Origin: Zestomonas carbonaria | Lineage (GTDB): Bacteria; Pseudomonadota; Gammaproteobacteria; Pseudomonadales; Pseudomonadaceae | Length of the DNA stretch: 48,143 nt | Assembly: GCF_904061905.1 (NCBI RefSeq) | Contig: NZ_CAJFCI010000024.1 | Span: 1 to 48,143, forward strand | Direction of reading: 5' to 3' | Position numbers and translations under genes: made by a program | Shown: positions 17,519-25,968 of the stretch, piece by piece | Layout of the letters: each line of letters begins with the position of its first letter | Numbering within the stretch: the first letter of the stretch is position 1 | The notes under the pieces: model-generated | Told to the model about the DNA's origin: nothing | What the model saw: only the letters and a program-made list of their open reading frames with translations | The model's database searches: none

Positions 17519-18946
17519 ATGTCGTCCCTCTCCGTTCCACTCGAAGAAAGCCGTTCCGCGCGTTTCGCCATGCGCTGCTCGAACTGGGCCGAGCGCTGGT
17601 TCCCCGATTCCTGGGTATTCGCCGTGGTCGGCGTGCTGATCGTCACCCTGGCGGTAATGGCCCTCGGCGCCGCGCCCACCGACGCCGCCAAGGCCTTCGG
17701 TGACGGCTTCTGGAGCCTGATCCCGTTCACCATGCAGATGGCCTTCGTGGTCATCGGCGGCTACGTGGTGGCCAGTTCCGGCCCGGCCTCGCGGCTGATC
17801 GACCGCCTCGCCCGAGTCCCGAAGAACGGCCGCTCGGCGGTCGCCTGGGTGGCGCTGGTGTCGATGCTCGCCTCGCTGCTCAACTGGGGCCTGAGCCTGG
17901 TGTTCGGCGGCCTGCTGGTGCGCGCGCTGGCCCGCCGCACGGACCTGAGGATGGACTACCGCGCCGCTGGCGCCGCCGCCTATCTCGGCCTCGGCGCGGT
18001 GTGGGCGCTCGGCCTGTCCTCTTCGGCGGCGCAGTTGCAGGCCAACCCGGCCAGCCTGCCGCCGGGCATCCTGCAGATCACCGGGGTGATTCCCTTCACC
18101 GAGACCATCTTCCTCTGGCAGTCCGGGGTGATGCTGCTGGCGCTGGTCGTGGTGTCCCTGGTGATCGCCTACGTCACCGCGCCGAGCGCGGCCAGCGCCC
18201 GCGACGCCAAGGCCTGCAACGTGGACGTCAGCTTCACCCCGCCGCCGGTGCTCAAGCCGACCCGCCCGGGCGAGTGGCTGGAGCACAGCCCGCTGCTGAT
18301 CATCCTGCTGGTGCTGCTGGCCGGCGGCTGGCTGTACCACGAGTTCAGCACCAAGCCGGCGATCCTGGCGATCTCCGGTCTGAACACCTACAACCTGCTG
18401 TTCCTGATGCTCGGCGCGCTGTTGCACTGGCGTCCGCGCAGCTTCCTCGACGCGGTGGCCCGCGCGGTGCCGACCACCACCGGCGTGCTGATCCAGTTCC
18501 CGCTGTACGGCTCGATCGCCGCGATCATGACCGGCGTGCCGGGCAGCGACGGGCAGAGCCTGGCGCACCACATCTCCACCTTCTTCGTGCAGATCGCCTC
18601 CCACGACACCTACGCGGTGCTGATGGGCGTGTACTCGGCGGTGCTCGGCTTCTTCATCCCCTCCGGTGGTGGCAAGTGGATCATCGAGGCGCCCTACGTG
18701 ATGCAGGTGGCCAACGAGCTGCAATACCACCTGGGCTGGGCGGTACAGATCTACAACGCCGCCGAGGCGCTGCCGAACCTGATCAACCCGTTCTACATGC
18801 TGCCGCTGCTCGGCGTGCTCGGCCTCAGGGCGCGCGACCTGATCGGCTTCACCTTCGTGCAGTTGCTGGTGCACATCCCGCTGGTCCTGGTGCTGCTGTG
18901 GGCGCTGGGCAGCACGCTGGCCTATGTGGCGCCAGTAATGCCCTGA
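17519..18946 (+). CDS. Short-chain fatty acid transporter, AtoE family
   Basis: 475 residues, MSSLSVPLEESRSARFAMRC, RBS AGAGG eight bases upstream. A polytopic inner-membrane protein of about 12 helices. Family features are the WFPDSWVFAVVGVLIVTL start, FWSLIPFTMQMAFVVIGGYV, LNWGLSLVFGGLLVRALAR and FFIPSGGGKWIIEAPYVM. Family members take up short-chain fatty acids or ketone bodies such as acetoacetate, fitting the CoA-transferase genes upstream. The wrong-frame thiolase reading ends two bases before this start. Convergent with the AraC gene, with a 64-bp gap. Confidence 0.92.
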   Translation: MSSLSVPLEESRSARFAMRCSNWAERWFPDSWVFAVVGVLIVTLAVMALGAAPTDAAKAFGDGFWSLIPFTMQMAFVVIGGYVVASSGPASRLIDRLARVPKNGRSAVAWVALVSMLASLLNWGLSLVFGGLLVRALARRTDLRMDYRAAGAAAYLGLGAVWALGLSSSAAQLQANPASLPPGILQITGVIPFTETIFLWQSGVMLLALVVVSLVIAYVTAPSAASARDAKACNVDVSFTPPPVLKPTRPGEWLEHSPLLIILLVLLAGGWLYHEFSTKPAILAISGLNTYNLLFLMLGALLHWRPRSFLDAVARAVPTTTGVLIQFPLYGSIAAIMTGVPGSDGQSLAHHISTFFVQIASHDTYAVLMGVYSAVLGFFIPSGGGKWIIEAPYVMQVANELQYHLGWAVQIYNAAEALPNLINPFYMLPLLGVLGLRARDLIGFTFVQLLVHIPLVLVLLWALGSTLAYVAPVMP

Positions 18947-19010
18947 GGCCCGCTGCCGTCCGGACATGACCTCCCGCCCGCCATGGAAGGCAGGTGGGAA
19001 GTGCCTGGCG

Positions 19011-20045
19011 TCAGGTACGGAACAACTGCCGCAGGTCGCTGGGCGACAGGCCGGTCCAGCGCTTGAAGGAGCGGCGGAAGTTGGCGGTGTCGTGGAAACG
19101 CAGGTAGGCCGCCACCTCGTCGTTGCCATAGCCCTTGAGGCGGTAGAGGTAGAGCGCGACCTGCTTGCGCACCAGGTCGCGCTGTTCCTGGTAGTGGGTG
19201 CCGTGTTTGTGCAGCTTGCGCTTGAAGGTCGCCGGACTCATCTCGAAGGCCTGGGCGGCCTGTTCCAGGGTCGGTGCCTCGCGCACGTGGCGCAGCAGCC
19301 AGACGTACAGGCGTTCCAGCAGGCTGGCGCCGAACCCCAGGCTCTCGAGTTGCCGGTCGCTTTCCTGCTGGGCCACGCGGCCGGCGGTCTGCAAGGCCTG
19401 CGGCCAGGGGCGGGTCAGGTATTCGCGGGGGATGCGCATGGCGTCCAGTTGCCGCGCGAACAGCACTTCATCGCCCAGGTGTACCCAGTACTGCTCGACG
19501 TAGCGCGGCTGCGCGTGGCCGAAATGGAAGTGCCAGGGCAGGCGCTCGCCAGCTAGCCAGCGACTCATGCCGGCCACCGCGGTCATGCTGGTCTCGACCA
19601 GGAAGCGCCGCTGCTCGCCGGCGCCGCAGGCGTCCACCCAGTACAACCAGGCATCCTTCTCGTCCAGCAGCAGGCGCGGCGCCAGCAGCGGGCAGAGCAG
19701 GGCGCGCAGGCGGATCAGCAGACCCAGCGCTTCCTGCAGGTTGCCGGCGTGCTGCAGGGCGTGACTGGCCGCGCCATAGTGGCCGGGCAGCAGGCGCTGG
19801 CCGAGCAGGAAGCTGGTGTCGTCGGCGTCCAGCAGGCGTTGGGAATTGCCGATCAGGGTCAGGAATTGCTGCGGACTGATGAGCCGCCGGCCGGCCAGGA
19901 TGTCCTCGTAGAACAGCCCGGTGCCGCGCAGCAGGCGGTGGCTGTCGATCTCGCGGGACAGTGCCAGGTCGATCAGCATGGCGGGCTGGTAGTGGGCGGC
20001 TATGAAGCGGCTGTCGCATTCGTACCAGGGCGTTCTTATCGTCAT
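19011..20045 (-). CDS. AraC-family transcriptional regulator
   Basis: 344 residues, MTIRTPWYECDSRFIAAHY. The N-terminal arabinose-binding-like domain type of the OruR/ArgR-like AraC group (RRLISPQQFLTLIGNSQRLLD) precedes a C-terminal double HTH (about 240-340) with TLEQAAQAFEMSPATFKRKL and VAAYLRFHDTANFRRSFKRW. The effector is unknown. Its start lies nine bases after the stop of the upstream GGDEF gene, whose TGA sits within the TGAGG ribosome-binding sequence, so the two are translationally coupled. Confidence 0.9.
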   Translation of the reverse strand: MTIRTPWYECDSRFIAAHYQPAMLIDLALSREIDSHRLLRGTGLFYEDILAGRRLISPQQFLTLIGNSQRLLDADDTSFLLGQRLLPGHYGAASHALQHAGNLQEALGLLIRLRALLCPLLAPRLLLDEKDAWLYWVDACGAGEQRRFLVETSMTAVAGMSRWLAGERLPWHFHFGHAQPRYVEQYWVHLGDEVLFARQLDAMRIPREYLTRPWPQALQTAGRVAQQESDRQLESLGFGASLLERLYVWLLRHVREAPTLEQAAQAFEMSPATFKRKLHKHGTHYQEQRDLVRKQVALYLYRLKGYGNDEVAAYLRFHDTANFRRSFKRWTGLSPSDLRQLFRT

Positions 20046-20054
20046 GGCCGAGCC

Positions 20055-20972
20055 TCAGGCGCTGCGCGCCAGGCGTGGCGACTTGGCGCGGGCGAGGGCC
20101 TGGTTGAGTCGTTCGAGCAGGCTTTCCGGACTGTCCTGCACGGCCATGACCACCGCCATCGTGGCGTTCAGTTGCAGGCGCTCGCCCTGCTGGCGGGTCT
20201 TGTGGGCGAAGTGGCGCACGGCCAGGGCCAGTTCGTCGGCGATCTGGCGCGCCTGGGTTTCGCCGGTGTCCGGTAGCAACACCACGAAACGGTCGCCGGC
20301 CAGGCGGCAGAGCAGGTCCTGGCGGCGCAGGTTGAGCAGCAGCAACTGGGTCAGGCTCTGCAGCAGGTGGTCGCCCTCGGCGTGGCCAAAGCGGCGATTG
20401 ATGGCGCCGAAGTCGTCGAGGTCGAGGATCGCCAGGGACAGCGGCCGGTTCTCCTCGCTCGCCCCGGCGAGGCTGATCTCCAGTTGCCGGCGCAGGTAGT
20501 CGGCGCCACCCAGCGGGGTCAGCTTGTCGAACAGGCGGTGCTCGCGGAACAGCCGCTCGCGCTTTTCCATCTGCGCGCTGATCGCCAGTTGCTCGCGGTG
20601 CCAGTGGTAGATGCCGAGGGTCAGCAGGACCAGCCCGACGGGCATTGGCGCCGACTCCAGCCAGTGGTCCCAGTGCACGCTGTCGGGCAGGCGGATGAAC
20701 TCGTCGAGGCAGTCGATCCACCAGGAGAAGAACACTGCGCCCAGGCCCAGCGCCAGCAGGTTGGTGACCCGCCCGGCGGGACGGCTCTTGAGCAACAGAC
20801 CGATCCACACCAGGGCCAGCAGCGCCGAGCCGCCCTCGCCAAGGATGTCCAGCCAGACCCACTCGTCAAAGCCCTTGAGGTCGCCGGCGGCGAGGTACAG
20901 CAGCAGACCGAGATTGGCGGCCAGGAACAGGGCGGTGAGTTTCAGGCGGTGCAGCTTGAGTAGTGACGGCAT
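20055..20972 (-). CDS. Membrane-anchored degenerate GGDEF protein
   Basis: 305 residues, MPSLLKLHRLKLTALFLAAN, AGGAG upstream. The N-terminal half has about four membrane segments (LFLAANLGLLLYLAAG, LLALVWIGLLL, LLALGLGAVFFSWWI, VGLVLLTLGIYHW). A short linker leads to a GGDEF-fold domain (about 145-300). The usual DxLTGLxNR is changed to DKLTPLGGADYL, and the signature GGDEF is AGDRF. It is therefore unlikely to make c-di-GMP. DLDDFGAINRRFGHAEGD still matches the metal/nucleotide part of the fold. It could sense or bind a nucleotide. Operon with the AraC gene. Confidence 0.88.
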   Translation of the reverse strand: MPSLLKLHRLKLTALFLAANLGLLLYLAAGDLKGFDEWVWLDILGEGGSALLALVWIGLLLKSRPAGRVTNLLALGLGAVFFSWWIDCLDEFIRLPDSVHWDHWLESAPMPVGLVLLTLGIYHWHREQLAISAQMEKRERLFREHRLFDKLTPLGGADYLRRQLEISLAGASEENRPLSLAILDLDDFGAINRRFGHAEGDHLLQSLTQLLLLNLRRQDLLCRLAGDRFVVLLPDTGETQARQIADELALAVRHFAHKTRQQGERLQLNATMAVVMAVQDSPESLLERLNQALARAKSPRLARSA

Positions 20973-21250
20973 GGCGGGCTCCTGCGCAGCGACGGCGCCA
21001 GCAGAGCAGAGGAATGTGACGTTCCGGTTGCAGGCGGGGAGGTCGGATCGGCTCAGGCGAAAGGTGAAAAAATCGCCGGGATGCCGGGTATCTCCAGCGC
21101 CAGGCCAGCGGTTCGGCCTGCAGGGCGTGCCGTATTCACCGGTACCGGGGCTGGCGCCCTCCGTTTCCGGCGAGCCTGCTTACGGCGTGTCCCGCAAGAA
21201 AGATGAGGGCCGGAGGGACGGTGCCGGGGAGGTCATATCGGCTCAATAAC

Positions 21251-21285
21251 GCCGGAAAAGCCCGCTTCAAGCGGGCTTTTCCGGC
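21251..21285. terminator. Strong palindromic terminator-like hairpin between divergent genes
   Basis: GCCGGAAAAGCCCGCTT (21251-21267) and its complement (21269-21285) form a perfect stem with AAAAGCCCGC/GCGGGCTTTT, the usual pseudomonad terminator form. It lies between genes that point away from each other, so it may end an unannotated transcript from about 21000-21250 or insulate the receptor promoter. Confidence 0.6.
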
Positions 21286-21288
21286 CCC

Positions 21289-21306
21289 TTGTCACAGAAC
21301 CTTCAT
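21289..21306 (+). promoter_or_regulatory. Candidate Pho box before the phytate-locus receptor
   Basis: TTGTCACAGAACCTTCAT resembles the Pho box (two CTGTCAT-like half-sites 11 bases apart): TGTCAC starts at 21290 and CTTCAT at 21301. A possible -10 (TAGGGT) starts at 21317, ten bases after the box, the usual PhoB geometry. About 12 of 18 positions match the consensus I remember. Confidence 0.5.
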
Positions 21307-21382
21307 CCCCGCTCCCTAGGGTCCGCTCCCAAGTCGTCGGGCTGGTTGGCCGGCGTTACACGGACTCTTGGGGAGAGCAGTC

Positions 21383-23908
21383 ATGTACACACGCAGTACC
21401 GCCGCCCGGCTCGCAGGTTTCACCGTCAGCGCCCTGGCGCTGGCCGTTTTCAGCGGGGTGGTCCAGGCCGCCGAACAGCCTATCGTCACCGAGCATGTCG
21501 AAGTGATCGGCCAGGCCGCGAGTATCGACCAGGCACTGAAGGAGCAGCGCAGTTCCGACAGCGTGAAAAGCGTGGTGCATGCCGACGGCGTCGCCCAGTT
21601 GCCCGACGAGAATGCCGCCGAGGCCCTGCAGCGCCTGCCCGGCGTCAGTGTCGAGCGCGACCAGGGCGAGGGGCGTTTCGTCAGCGTGCGTGGCCTGGGC
21701 CCGGACCTCAACAGCGTGACCATCAACGGCACCCTGGTACCGGCGCCGGAGAGCGATCGCCGCGCGGTGGCCCTCGATGTATTGCCGGCCGAACTGGTGC
21801 AGTCGCTGAGCGTGGTCAAGACCCTGACCCCGGACATGGACGCCAACTCCCTCGGCGGCACCATCGAGGTGGAGAGCCTGTCCGCCTTCGACCATGACGG
21901 GCTGTTCTACAGCTTCGGCGGCGAGGCCGGCTACGACGAGAACACCAACCAGACCAGCCCGAAATTCTCCGGCGCCATCAGCAACCGTTTCAGCCTCGGC
22001 GACGGTGTGGACAACTTCGGCGTGGCCGCCGCGCTGAGCTGGCAGAAGCGCGACTTCGGCTCGGACAACGTGGAAACCGGCGGCGCCTGGGACTTCGAGG
22101 ACGGCGCCCGGCTGGAGGAGATGGAGCTGCGCGACTACGACATCCGTCGCGAACGCACCGGCGCCGGCCTGAACTTCGACTACCGTCCGGACGACCTTTC
22201 CAGCTTCTACCTGCGCACCCTCTACAGTCGCTTCAAGGACACCGAGATGCGCAATGCCGCCGGCGTCGAGTTCGCCGATCCGCAAGCGCCGGGCGAACTC
22301 GGCGAGGCCGAAGGCTACCGCGAGCTGAAGAGCCGCGAGGAGACCCAGGAGATCCAGTCCTACGTGTTCGGCGGCGAACGCATGTTCGGCCTGTGGACCC
22401 TGAGCGGCCAGGTCGGCTACAGCAAGTCCAGCGAGGATTCGCCGCTCGGCATCGCCGGCGCCAGCTTCGAGGGCAACGACGACTTCGCCGGCGCCGGCTT
22501 CCGCGACGGCAAGAAGCCGCGGCTGAACATCGGGGACGACTTCTACAACCCGGCCAACTTCACCCTCGACCAGGTCGACCGGGAGAAGGGCTACACCAAG
22601 GACACCGAGAAGAACCTGCGCCTGGACCTGGCCCGCGACTACGAGCTGGCCGGCTACCCGGCGCAGGCCAAGTTCGGCGGCAAGCTGAGCCGGCGCGACA
22701 AGCGCAACGACCTGGAAGTCTGGACCTACGAGGACCTGGACGACTTCTTCAGCGACGAGCAGCTCAGCCTTGATCAGTTCCAGAAAGGCAACGTGCACTA
22801 CAACCTCGGTCGCTTCGCCACCGGCATCAGCGCCAAGGCCATCGAGCGGCTGCTCGGCGGTCTCGACCGGGCGGACTTCTACAACGAGGAAGAGTCGCGG
22901 GTGAACGACTTCACCATCAGCGAAGACATCGACGCCGGCTACTTCATGCAGACCCTCGACGTAGACGACTGGCGCTTCATCGCCGGCCTGCGCTACGAGG
23001 GCACGAAGATGGAAGCCAAGGGCACCGGCCTGCGCGACGACGCCTTCGAGGCCATCGAGCGCAAGAACGACTACCATCACTGGCTGCCGGGCCTGCACGC
23101 TCGCTACCAGTTGGACAAGGACACCCAGATCCGCGCGGCGCTGACTCATTCCGTGGTGCGTCCGACCTTCGGCCAACTGGCTCCCGGCTTCATCATCGAT
23201 GGCGACGAGGCCAGCTTCGGCAACCCGGACCTCGATCCGCTGGAGTCGCGCAACTTCGACCTCGGCATCGAGCACTACATGGGCCGCGCGGGCGTGGTCT
23301 CGGCGTTCCTGTTCTACAAGGACATCGACAACTTCATCTACAACACCGACCTCGCCGGTACCGGTGCCTGGGTCGACTTCGACGAGGCGGAAACCTTCGC
23401 CAACGGCGACAACGCCAAGCTGTACGGCATCGAGTTGGCCTACTCGCAGAAGTTCGACTGGCTGCCGGCGCCCTGGAATGGCCTGCTGCTGGGCGCCAAC
23501 GCCACCTTCAGCCGCTCCGACGCGAGCATCAAGGGTTTCGATGCCGACAGCGGGCGTACGCTCAAGCGCGACATCGACCTGCCCAACCAGTCCGACACCG
23601 TCGGCAACCTGATGCTCGGCTGGGAGAACGACAGGCTCAGCCTGCGCCTGTCGGCCAACTACAAGTCCGACTACCTGGCCGAGGTGGCGGCGGTGGGCGA
23701 CCGCCTGCACGACCTGCATGCCGACTCGCAGACCTTCGTCGATTTCAGCGCGCGCTACTTCCTGACCCGGAACCTGCAGCTCAGCTTCGAGGCGCAGAAC
23801 CTCACCGACGAGAGCTTCTACGTCTACACCGGGCGGCGCGGCTACAACGCCCAATACGAGGAGTACGGCCCGACCTACAAGCTCGGCCTGACGCTCACCC
23901 ACTTCTGA
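21383..23908 (+). CDS. TonB-dependent outer-membrane receptor, phytate locus
   Basis: 841 residues from ATG 21383 (MYTRSTAARLAGFTVSALAL) with GGGGAG upstream. The signal peptide ends near VVQAA (residue 29-30). A TonB-box-like EHVEVIG follows, then the plug domain (LPDENAAEALQRLPGVS, RFVSVRGLGPDLNSVTINGT, ANSLGGTIEVES) and a 22-strand-type barrel ending GPTYKLGLTLTHF with the terminal Phe. It belongs to the TonB-Xanth-Caul-like receptors that usually import complex organic substrates rather than siderophores. The gene directly precedes a phytase lipoprotein and a private energiser, so I infer phytate, an inositol phosphate or its metal complex as ligand. There is no N-terminal signalling extension. 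Confidence 0.92.
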   Translation: MYTRSTAARLAGFTVSALALAVFSGVVQAAEQPIVTEHVEVIGQAASIDQALKEQRSSDSVKSVVHADGVAQLPDENAAEALQRLPGVSVERDQGEGRFVSVRGLGPDLNSVTINGTLVPAPESDRRAVALDVLPAELVQSLSVVKTLTPDMDANSLGGTIEVESLSAFDHDGLFYSFGGEAGYDENTNQTSPKFSGAISNRFSLGDGVDNFGVAAALSWQKRDFGSDNVETGGAWDFEDGARLEEMELRDYDIRRERTGAGLNFDYRPDDLSSFYLRTLYSRFKDTEMRNAAGVEFADPQAPGELGEAEGYRELKSREETQEIQSYVFGGERMFGLWTLSGQVGYSKSSEDSPLGIAGASFEGNDDFAGAGFRDGKKPRLNIGDDFYNPANFTLDQVDREKGYTKDTEKNLRLDLARDYELAGYPAQAKFGGKLSRRDKRNDLEVWTYEDLDDFFSDEQLSLDQFQKGNVHYNLGRFATGISAKAIERLLGGLDRADFYNEEESRVNDFTISEDIDAGYFMQTLDVDDWRFIAGLRYEGTKMEAKGTGLRDDAFEAIERKNDYHHWLPGLHARYQLDKDTQIRAALTHSVVRPTFGQLAPGFIIDGDEASFGNPDLDPLESRNFDLGIEHYMGRAGVVSAFLFYKDIDNFIYNTDLAGTGAWVDFDEAETFANGDNAKLYGIELAYSQKFDWLPAPWNGLLLGANATFSRSDASIKGFDADSGRTLKRDIDLPNQSDTVGNLMLGWENDRLSLRLSANYKSDYLAEVAAVGDRLHDLHADSQTFVDFSARYFLTRNLQLSFEAQNLTDESFYVYTGRRGYNAQYEEYGPTYKLGLTLTHF

Positions 23909-23973
23909 ACCCGGGCGGCTGGATCGGGCGGGTATTCGTCCTGGTCCGGCCGCTTCGCAGGAATGCCTACGCG

Positions 23974-25890
23974 ATGATCTCCATTTTCCATCCGAAACAC
24001 CTTCTGCCCGCCGTGCTGCTTGCCCTGGCCGCCTGCCAGCCGCAGACCGCTTCGCAACCGGCGAGCCCAGCCCTTTCCCTTGCCCCCTGGGACATTCCGG
24101 CCAAGGTCGAGGACCTGCGTTTCCTACCCGACGGCCAGGCGCTGCTGGCCGCCAGCGCGCGCCACGGCCTGTTGCTGCTCGATCGCCAGGGTGCCGAACT
24201 GGCGCGCCTGCCGGGTAGCTTCGGCGGCCTGGACAGTCGCGCCGCCGGTAGCGGCGTGGTCGTCGCCAGCCTGGATAACGCCAGCCAGCAGGCCATGCTG
24301 GTCGATCTCGACTTGGCAGGCCGACGCTGGGGCGCGCGGCATTACCTGCCGGCGCGCGACTATCCGGTGGCCGGGCTGTGCCTGTATCGCGACGAGGTCG
24401 CCAACCTCTACCTGTTCCTGGTCGGCGAAGACGGCCATGGCGAGCAATGGCTGGTCGGCGATGGCCGGCGGCTGCTCGCCGACCCCCGGCGTGTACGCGG
24501 CCTGCCGCTGCCGCCGGAGGCGGAGCACTGCCAGGCGGACGATGCCGCCGGCCAGCTTTTCGTCAACGAGGAAAATGTCGGTCTGTGGGCCTATCCGGCA
24601 CACCCCGAGGCCGACAGCGCACGCGCCCCGGTGGATATGGTCGCGCCCTTCGGCGGTTTGCAGAAAGCCGCCGGCGCCCTGGCCGTGGTGCCGGGCGGGT
24701 TGCTGGCGCTGGACCCCGAGGCGGCCGCGCTGCACCTCTACCAGCAGCGAGAGCGGAACTGGGAACGGATCGCCGCGCTGCCGCTGGCCGGTCTGGAAGA
24801 GCCGGAGCGGCTGGCGCTGCGCTTGTCCGACAAGGGGCTCGACCTGCTGGTCCTGGACGACGGCGATGGGAAACTCCACCAGGGCACGCTGGACTGGCTG
24901 CCGGAAGCGCCGAAACCGGCGGTGCCGCTACCGAACGTCGCCGCGCTGCGACAGAGCGAGCCGGTGGCCCGCCAGGGCGACGCGGCGGACGATCCGGCGA
25001 TCTGGGTCAACCCCCGTGATCCGGCCGCCAGCCGCGTTCTCGGCACCAACAAGAAGGAAGGGCTGCTGGTCTACGATCTCGACGGCCACCTGCTCCAGGA
25101 GCTGCCGGTGGGCCGCCTGAACAACGTCGACGTGCGCCCGAACTTCCAGCTCGGCGCTGGGTGGGTCGACCTGGCGGTGGCCAGCAACCGCGACACCAAC
25201 AGCCTGAGCATCTTCAGCATCGATCGCGCCAGCGGGGAGTTGAAGGCGGCCGGCGAGGTGCCTACGCCGCTCGGCGAAATCTACGGCATCTGCCTGTTCC
25301 AGCCGGCTTCGGGCGAGCTGTATGCCTTCGCCAACGACAAGGACGGCAGCTTCCTGCAATACCGCCTGGATGGCGTCGGCGGCCGGGTGAGCGGGGAACT
25401 GGTGCGGCGCTTCCGGGTTGCCAGCCAGCCGGAGGGCTGCGTCGCCGACGACCAGCGCCAGCGCCTGTTCGTCGGCGAGGAGGACGTCGGTGTCTGGGCC
25501 CTGGATGCCCGCGCCGATCAACCCGCCGAACTGGCGTCGGTGATGAAAGTGGGTGAGGTGCTGCACGCCGACGTGGAAGGCCTGGCCCTCTACCAGAGCG
25601 AGGAACGCGACTACCTGGTGATCTCCAGCCAGGGCAACGACAGCTACGTGGTGCTCGACGCCGAGCCGCCGTTCGCCCTGCGTGGTGCCTTCCGTGTCGG
25701 CCTCAACGCCGGGGCCGGCATCGACGGCGCGTCGGAGACCGATGGCCTGGAAGTCACCTCGGCAAACCTCGGTGGGCCTTGGAGCGAAGGGATGCTGGTG
25801 GTGCAGGACGGCCGCAAGCGGATGCCCGAGCAGACCCAGAACTTCAAGTTCGTGCCCTGGGCCGAGGTGGCCCGCGCCCTGAAACTGTAG
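23974..25890 (+). CDS. Beta-propeller phytase lipoprotein, two-domain
   Basis: 638 residues. MISIFHPKHLLPAVLLALAA then Cys is a lipoprotein signal (lipobox LAAC). The C-terminal part (about 320-638) is a canonical beta-propeller phytase: DDPAIWVNP, LNNVDVRP, ASNRDTNSL, FANDKDGSF, QPEGCVADDQRQRLFVGEED, YLVISSQGNDSYVVLD and ETDGLEVT. The N-terminal part (about 35-315) repeats the layout weakly (CQADDAAGQLFVNEENVGLWAY) and looks like a degenerate second propeller lacking the DDPAIW and NNVDVR sites. These Ca-dependent enzymes remove phosphate from myo-inositol hexakisphosphate. It would be anchored in the periplasm or outer membrane. It follows the receptor by 65 bp, clearly the same operon. Confidence 0.92.
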   Translation: MISIFHPKHLLPAVLLALAACQPQTASQPASPALSLAPWDIPAKVEDLRFLPDGQALLAASARHGLLLLDRQGAELARLPGSFGGLDSRAAGSGVVVASLDNASQQAMLVDLDLAGRRWGARHYLPARDYPVAGLCLYRDEVANLYLFLVGEDGHGEQWLVGDGRRLLADPRRVRGLPLPPEAEHCQADDAAGQLFVNEENVGLWAYPAHPEADSARAPVDMVAPFGGLQKAAGALAVVPGGLLALDPEAAALHLYQQRERNWERIAALPLAGLEEPERLALRLSDKGLDLLVLDDGDGKLHQGTLDWLPEAPKPAVPLPNVAALRQSEPVARQGDAADDPAIWVNPRDPAASRVLGTNKKEGLLVYDLDGHLLQELPVGRLNNVDVRPNFQLGAGWVDLAVASNRDTNSLSIFSIDRASGELKAAGEVPTPLGEIYGICLFQPASGELYAFANDKDGSFLQYRLDGVGGRVSGELVRRFRVASQPEGCVADDQRQRLFVGEEDVGVWALDARADQPAELASVMKVGEVLHADVEGLALYQSEERDYLVISSQGNDSYVVLDAEPPFALRGAFRVGLNAGAGIDGASETDGLEVTSANLGGPWSEGMLVVQDGRKRMPEQTQNFKFVPWAEVARALKL

Positions 25891-25904
25891 GAGCGGGCCA
25901 TGCC
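25887..25904. repeat. REP-type half element
   Basis: GTAGGAGCGGGCCATGCC overlaps the phytase stop codon and is identical to the first part of the repeats at 47887 and 48012. The second arm is absent. Confidence 0.7.
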
Positions 25905-25968
25905 GGTCGTCATCGGCCGGTAACCGCCAGTACCTGAAATAAGCAGTCGCGAATACGAGGAAAGACCG

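Noticed and set aside
21356..23902. Long open frame antisense to the TonB receptor (about 848 codons)
   Set aside because: In high-GC genes the antisense frame stays open. The protein has no family resemblance, and the receptor on the other strand is unambiguous.
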